Shown: positions 58,656 through 64,000 of the stretch, piece by piece | How the letters are laid out: every line of letters starts with the position of its first letter | How positions within the stretch are numbered: position 1 is the first letter of the stretch | Source of the DNA: Lineus longissimus | Taxonomy: Eukaryota > Nemertea > Pilidiophora > Heteronemertea > Lineidae | Length of the DNA: 64,000 nt | Assembly: GCF_910592395.1 (NCBI RefSeq) | Contig: NC_088316.1 | Location: forward strand, 2,974,001-3,038,000 | Direction of reading: 5' to 3' | Position numbers and translations under genes: made by a program | The notes under the pieces: generated by a model | Seen by the model: the letters and a program-made list of their open reading frames with translations, nothing else | Database searches by the model: none | What the model was told of the DNA's origin: nothing

Positions 58656-61249
58656 GCCGTCTATCAGTGAATATTTGATATTCTTTTATATCACCATCAT
58701 TATATTCGAGCACTGCTCTGCTGTGATTGGTGCAGAAGCATTATTTGGGGCTTTCGATTGGTCAATAGAATATGACATCATAAAAGTACTGTGATTGTTG
58801 TGACTGTTTGGTGTTAGTTTGGGGAAAAGGTCTGATTACAGTAGACGTTGTCATTCGACTTGACTTTAACCCCGGTGAACCTTTCTGAACCAGTAGTTTT
58901 CAGATGAGCTGCACAGTCAGCGCTCCAAACTGAGGATTTCAGACCGTCCTCGATCATTTACAACCGATTACGTGGTTTCAGGCAAGTTTGAAAAAAAACC
59001 TGCATAAGGTCTCCGACGCCGATTGTGTGAATCGAACCAGGGACCACTCGTCCGCTCCTCCAGAGTCCGAGCCACTAGTCCAAAGTCGCGATATCACGAA
59101 TAGATTAGAATCATTTTCGCCGGGATAGAAAATCTCTAGATGCCACTGGTATCCCCAGGGGGGTCACTCTCCATTACATCTGTAGAGTATCCTTGTACTC
59201 TGACTTTTCAATAGACCCCCTCCAGCTGGTCACCGCCATATGAAATCCCCACTGAGCTCCCTTTTGCTGGCAACCTTTTCATTTCCACCCCCTCCAGCTG
59301 GTAAGTCATCATTTCCACCCCCCTTCCAGCGGGGCCGAGATCGTGGTCTAACAACACCATTGCAGGACCATCAGGGCATTTGGAGATTGGGATTCTCTAC
59401 TCTCATCAAATGATAACATACATTCTTCATACTTTTACCAAGACTATTTATTAACATTTTATTCAAATCAACCTGATACATATGTACATGGAACAATACT
59501 CTTAACATTCCATAACACAACTCGATCCTGCATTATCAAACAAAAGTGAAAAAAAACTCAGAGGATGCTTACTTGACAGGTCAGTTTATGGTATATCGAA
59601 TTTTGAAGAAAAATTCATTTTGAAAATTTGAAGAAAGATGTACCGGTAGCAGGGTCGGGCGCCATTGTTCCTCTGAATGGGCCTAAAATACACCTGATAT
59701 ATGTATTGACCTCCTGGTCAACGGCCTCGTGATCTGATTGACGAGAAGATCAAATCGCAGTGATGTTATTCAAGTGGTTTTAATCATCGGAATCAAAACA
59801 TGTCGAAAAAACGTACAGTAATACAGTACAATATACGTTGGGGAGTTGGGATATGATATCTGATATGAGAAACTTAAGTAAAGGTTCTTCGCGCCACGCA
59901 CTCCCATTTCCCGATTTCATTGAAATAGTTTGATACTCGAAATATTGATGGGAAGGAGCCTCTATCGCGTGGTGTGATGAGACGAGAGGCGCCTATAGAG
60001 CGTGGTGCGGGCACGTGTCCGCTACTTGAAGGCCTTTAGTATACGGCGTGTTGCATTTGCGGTATTCCCGGGGGCTTATTGCGTGGATTTTGGCGAGATA
60101 AGGGGGTCTATTCGCTACGCGGAGGTCACGCTCTGTCCTCCGAAGAAACACCCCCTATCACGCTTTTTTGGTACAAGGATGCTCTGCAGATGTCATGGGG
60201 AGTGACCGACCCGGGCTGGTATCTTACCTCCAAGTTTTGAGTGTAGCCAGACTACCTGTAAGGGATCAATTGCAAAGTGTTGATTATCTATAAATCAATA
60301 AACGTAGTTAATGGAATAAATGCTTTTGTGTACCGATACCGTACATTTTACTATTATCTTCTACTTGTTTCACTATTGATAATCGAATGTAATCACCGCA
60401 GCCACAGACAATATAGATTTGTTTTTATATTTCAATCTTTATTGTCTGCTGAAGCCAACAATTAACAATGCCTGAAATGTCAATTTCTCTTGTACATTTT
60501 ACTGTGAAGGCGATCTCCTGAATGAACCATTTGAAGCTTCCTTTAATTACAGTCCTTTCTTGGTGCAGGATTTATATTTACAAGGAACTAGTAATAAGCG
60601 TGCGTATGTCGCCCCGTGGTACAACGCTACAACCGTGAGCTGTCAGGTAAGATTTACCCCTGGGGTAGAATATGTAAGTTGTCCCGGTCTTTAAATCACA
60701 ACCAACGATCTTGGAAATGCCGTAGTTCTATATCCAACCAAGGAAGTAAAATTGTACCTCAGTGATCCAACATGCGGGGAGATCCTTCTACAGTGTTCCC
60801 CTGTCAGGTGAGATCTTCCCTTGGTGGTAAAATATGGCGCCCCGTAGTTAATCACCTTCAGTTCGGAATAAACGCATTCAACACGGCCAAGGTTCTGCTG
60901 ATCTGTCACACATCAAATCTAAGTTTTATCTCGGTCCCTGGGATAAAGATGTGATGAGGATGAGGAGCGAGGAATCAATGTTTGCCTTCAATTAAATCTG
61001 ATTATAGGCTTGTTATTCAGTCACCTTTTAGGAAAGAGAGCTTTAGTGGGCAAGACGGTATGCTATCATTGAGTTAGATCTGCATTATTTACGGCTCGAT
61101 TGCGAGTCACGTGATCCTTGTAACACCAAGTACAAGTAGCTAAGTGCCTCATCTGCAGAGAAACATTGATTACACCAGTCTCGAAGACTGACATTTTTTT
61201 AATTTGTAGATCCAGATATATGGTTGACTAACAACGCACCGCATATCAG
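58656..61249. other. Intergenic part of unit 10 to 11
   Basis: Near-copy of the unit 9 flank: tRNA-like segment near 59000-59080, TIR transposon (59154-60215), small ORF (about 60522-60646), a shorter donor-repeat stretch, and the acceptor aatttgtag before exon 1. Confidence 0.55.
59154..60215. mobile_element. TIR transposon copy in unit 10
   Basis: Almost identical to the unit 9 copy including the 130-bp extra insert, with CTGGTATC at the right flank (60216-60223). It supports a recent duplication of units 9 and 10. Confidence 0.8.
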
Positions 61250-62182
61250 ATGAGTAACGAGTTACCTCGTGTAAAGTTTGAACAATTCATTTCAGATATG
61301 AGTGTTTTCCTGGAGAGAGTTTCCTGCGTTCTCTTTTTAGGACTTCTGTTACGATCATACCTGCCCCAGGGTACATCAACGAAGTATACACTGGATATGG
61401 CCACATCTTTGAAAGGTAAGTACAACACGTAGCAGCCTACCGCCAGGAAGTAATCACAAGGCAACGAGAGGCAGCTAACGGGCACTACATGTATCAAGAA
61501 AAGCAACATTTAGGAAAAGCAAAGGTAATGTAAAAGTAAAGAACAGGCAATATGCATGGAGATGTTTAATGCAGCTACCTTTTCATTTGCAATTATAATG
61601 GCAAATTCCAAATATAATGGAAAATTCCAAATTGAAATTACATGTATGCGCATGCCTGGCGTTTCGTTTCCTCAACCCCGCAATGTCTGGCCACGGGATG
61701 AGGCAAAGAATAGACAATCTGTGCTAAAAATATTAACTGCTTGGCAGGAGAATGGCACCCATAAGGCAACCCGGAAGCACACATTGTATTGCTCAATATT
61801 TCATTGTGGTTGTTGCGATCGACCAATAGGCTGCAATTTGATACGGATTCGAAGAAGGCCCTTACAATGTTAGTTGGATAAAGATGATCAAGGTAGAATG
61901 CGTTTGATTTCCCTAGTTCTCTAAGGATCTATTGAATTGTTCATTTGGCAGATACATGTATAAGAAATTGGCCTAACCTCGCCCTGAAGAAACCATCACG
62001 GATCTCCTCACTGTGGAAGCGTAAACACGTAGCGGGCCTGGCGAACGATGGCAATACGAATGGGAACCTCCGATTCTGCGCCTGCACAGCCGAATATCAG
62101 TACAAGGACAACTGGTGGACTGTCGATCTTGGTGCCACCTACTGGGTGGTGGCGATAGAACTTTGGAACAGAGCAAATTCCT
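61250..62182 (+). pseudogene. Lectin gene 11, 3'-truncated at the array end
   Basis: Exons 61250-61415 (MSNELPRV) and 61952-62182 are open. Exon 2 ends GCAAATTCCT before gtaact. Intron 2 runs only to about 62235 and then unrelated sequence begins, so exons 3 and 4 are absent. This marks the right end of the array. Confidence 0.75.
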
Positions 62183-62885
62183 GTAACTATAATATATTTG
62201 GCCATTTGTATATGTATAATATTAGAAATATATATATACTCTAGTTTCGCCTTTTTATGGTGGGTTCATTAACTTCAGGGACTACCTACATGGATTACGA
62301 CGAACGGCCCATACTAAATTTAAGTCCGCCCTCTTCACATGATTGGATGACTTGTCGGTCTGCCATGAACCCATTGCTTGGGGTTTCGGGTATTGTGAAA
62401 TAGATTCGACTTTTTAAGGAGAGGTGAATTGAACCCAGTCATGCCCGTGCATGGCTGAAGGCAATTTATTCTGACTTTCTACAGGGTGTTTACAAAAAAG
62501 TGAAGAGTGCAATTTAAGCGGGATCCACTGTCGCGATTTTGACTTGCGTCGGCGTCGCGCTTGCTTGCGATGGAACAAAATGATCGAAATGAACTGCTCA
62601 ACGCTGCTGACGCCAGCTTATTTTAACTACCGCAAGCGCGTCACAACGCCGTCGCAAGCGAAGTGGCCGTGGATTCCCCGCTACACTCTCGGTCTGCCAG
62701 AGACCACTCAAAAAGTGAAAATGGCGTTCAGTTAGAGGATGCAGGTCTGTTTGAAATTCAATACGTATTTTAACTCACACTTTAGAACAAGTGAAAAGGA
62801 CACGACTGAGCGAACCTTTTCATTCTTTTGCGAGTTGTCACTGGCAAATTTAATCCAATCTTTAGTAACTTCTAAGTACAGTTTC
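62183..62885. other. Array border and unassigned sequence
   Basis: The intron 2 sequence stops in a TA-rich run (atatatatatact) near 62240. The rest has no recognised gene. Part of it is probably 3' non-coding sequence of the transposon at 62886-64000. A pair of cgtcgc/gcgacg-rich words near 62530-62660 could be part of an unrelated inverted repeat. Confidence 0.4.
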
Positions 62886-64000
62886 TTATTCCTGTAGGCC
62901 CACATCTTCATAGTCAAGCAAATCGATGAATGCCATGCCATCTTCCTCTTCTTCGTCCAGTTGAGGAAGTGGTCCTCCTTCAATTTCGCCCATGCGGAGG
63001 GATGCTTCAAACCCGCTTTCGATCACTTGGGGGGGGTACAGCGTCCCAGGCGTTACTGACAATGGTGACAACATCATTTAGTTCAATACGGTTGCATTGT
63101 CCTGCTGCGTTGGTATGCTGCGTTTTCCACGACTTCCACTCCTTACGTGCGTTGGACTTAAACGATTTCATAACTGCAACGTCTAGGGGCTGGACCAATG
63201 ATGTACACCCTGCTGGTACAAAGTGCATGATTCCACCTAGCTCCGTTACTCGCATACCGAAGTCTTCAGACCGATGGACACTATAACGATCCAGTATCAA
63301 GATAACCTGCTCTGCTGGCTGCCTCTCTAGGTATGGTTGATAGACTTCCTCGAGCCAGTGTTCGGCTGTCTCTTGTCTTACCGATCCTGTGGCAGATGAT
63401 GTAACAACCACATTAGCTGGCAAATCTTGTGCTTGAAGGGCTGCTAGCTGTCGTACAAACCCACGACGCGGAAACGTTATGTGGGCTAGCATCTTATCAC
63501 CACTGGCCGCAACGCAGAGTGTCACAGTGCACCCTAGTTTAACATTCGATCGTGACGTACGTATGTCAATGGAAGCAGCACCTTTTCGGTTACACGAGTG
63601 CATGGGTCTAAAGTCAAAAAGAATGAAAGTTTCGTCCATGTTAAAAATAAATCGCATTGCGATGTTGAATTGATCAATAGTCCCAGTGACTTCATTGCGG
63701 AATACCTCAATTCGTATTGCAGCATCGGCTGGCAGGGTTGTAGTGTTTTTGTTCACTTTACGCAGGGTAATCTGTTTTCTCTTCATAAAAAGTTCAACCC
63801 ATCCAGCCGAGGCTTGAAAATCATGTAAGATTGGTCTTGTTTCAACGATTTCATTTCGCCGGGCATCTGTCAGACCACCCCACCAGGCATGGAAGAATTC
63901 CAAAGCCTTTTCTTGCAAGTCCTGTACGGCGACGGGTAGGCGTATTTCACGTTGCTGGAGAAACCATTCATGAAGCTCATTTTCAACTTGAGGCCAGCAA
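62886..64000 (-). pseudogene. pogo/Tigger-like DDE transposase, 5' end beyond the window, one frameshift
   Basis: The minus-strand frame runs from the window edge to 63007 and then continues, after a one-base shift in the G8 run near 63030, to a stop at 62886. The N-terminal part (ENELHEWFLQQRE, then FQASAGWVELFMKRKQITLR) matches the CENP-B/Tc5-type DNA-binding helix-turn-helix. The catalytic part has NMDETFILFD (first Asp), VILILDRYSVHRSEDF (second Asp) and FVPAGCTSLVQPLDVAVMKS (third Asp). The tail after the shift is acidic (QLDEEEEDG). Such enzymes cut and paste elements with TA target duplications. The homopolymer could also be a sequencing error. Confidence 0.8.

Overview
The window is animal nuclear DNA, most likely from a marine invertebrate; the species cannot be read from the sequence. 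The evidence is short phase-matched exons with GT/AG introns, fucolectin-type (FTP) lectin domains, an ankyrin-repeat exon, a tRNA-derived SINE, a CR1/L2-like LINE 3' end, a pogo-type transposase and a long minisatellite.

Layout. (1) 1-4.9 kb: one minus-strand ankyrin-repeat exon, then mostly unrecognised DNA with a SINE. (2) 4.9-8.1 kb: a 58-bp minisatellite of about 47 units with stray copies beyond it. (3) 9.3-62.2 kb: a head-to-tail array of eleven related genes, all on the plus strand. Each has four exons: signal peptide, FTP half 1, FTP half 2, and a Cys-rich PAN/Apple-like C-terminus, joined by phase-1 introns. Genes 3, 4, 7 and 9 are open throughout, and gene 1 is open if an internal Met is used. 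Gene 2 is frameshifted, gene 5 has an altered tail, gene 6 lacks exon 2, gene 8 has an LTR element in exon 2, gene 10 has a nonsense codon and gene 11 lacks exons 3-4. (4) Within the array, two copies (about 29.75-34.34 and 41.79-46.74 kb) of a block of decayed virus-like structural genes, probably of Polinton/adintovirus-like origin, duplicated together with the lectin units around them. (5) 62.2-64 kb: the array ends, and a pogo/Tigger-like DDE transposase lies on the minus strand, cut by the window edge.

The array records its own history. A TIR transposon with an 8-bp target duplication is at the same site in units 4, 8, 9 and 10, with matching empty sites in units 1, 2, 3 and 6. A segment between genes 3 and 4 is inverted. 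Units 5-6 and 7-8 form a segmental duplication carrying the virus-like block. The two block copies share older lesions and also have private ones, so the element was already broken before it was copied.

The best candidates for something undescribed are: a 504-bp LTR element whose LTRs each contain a tRNA-like Pol III promoter (A and B box), resembling plant Cassandra TRIMs that carry 5S rRNA; the virus-like capsid block co-amplified with a lectin array; a splice-donor change in the lectins that removes the vicinal Cys-Cys motif of the fucose site; and a conserved upstream ORF in each unit whose length variants are all multiples of three.
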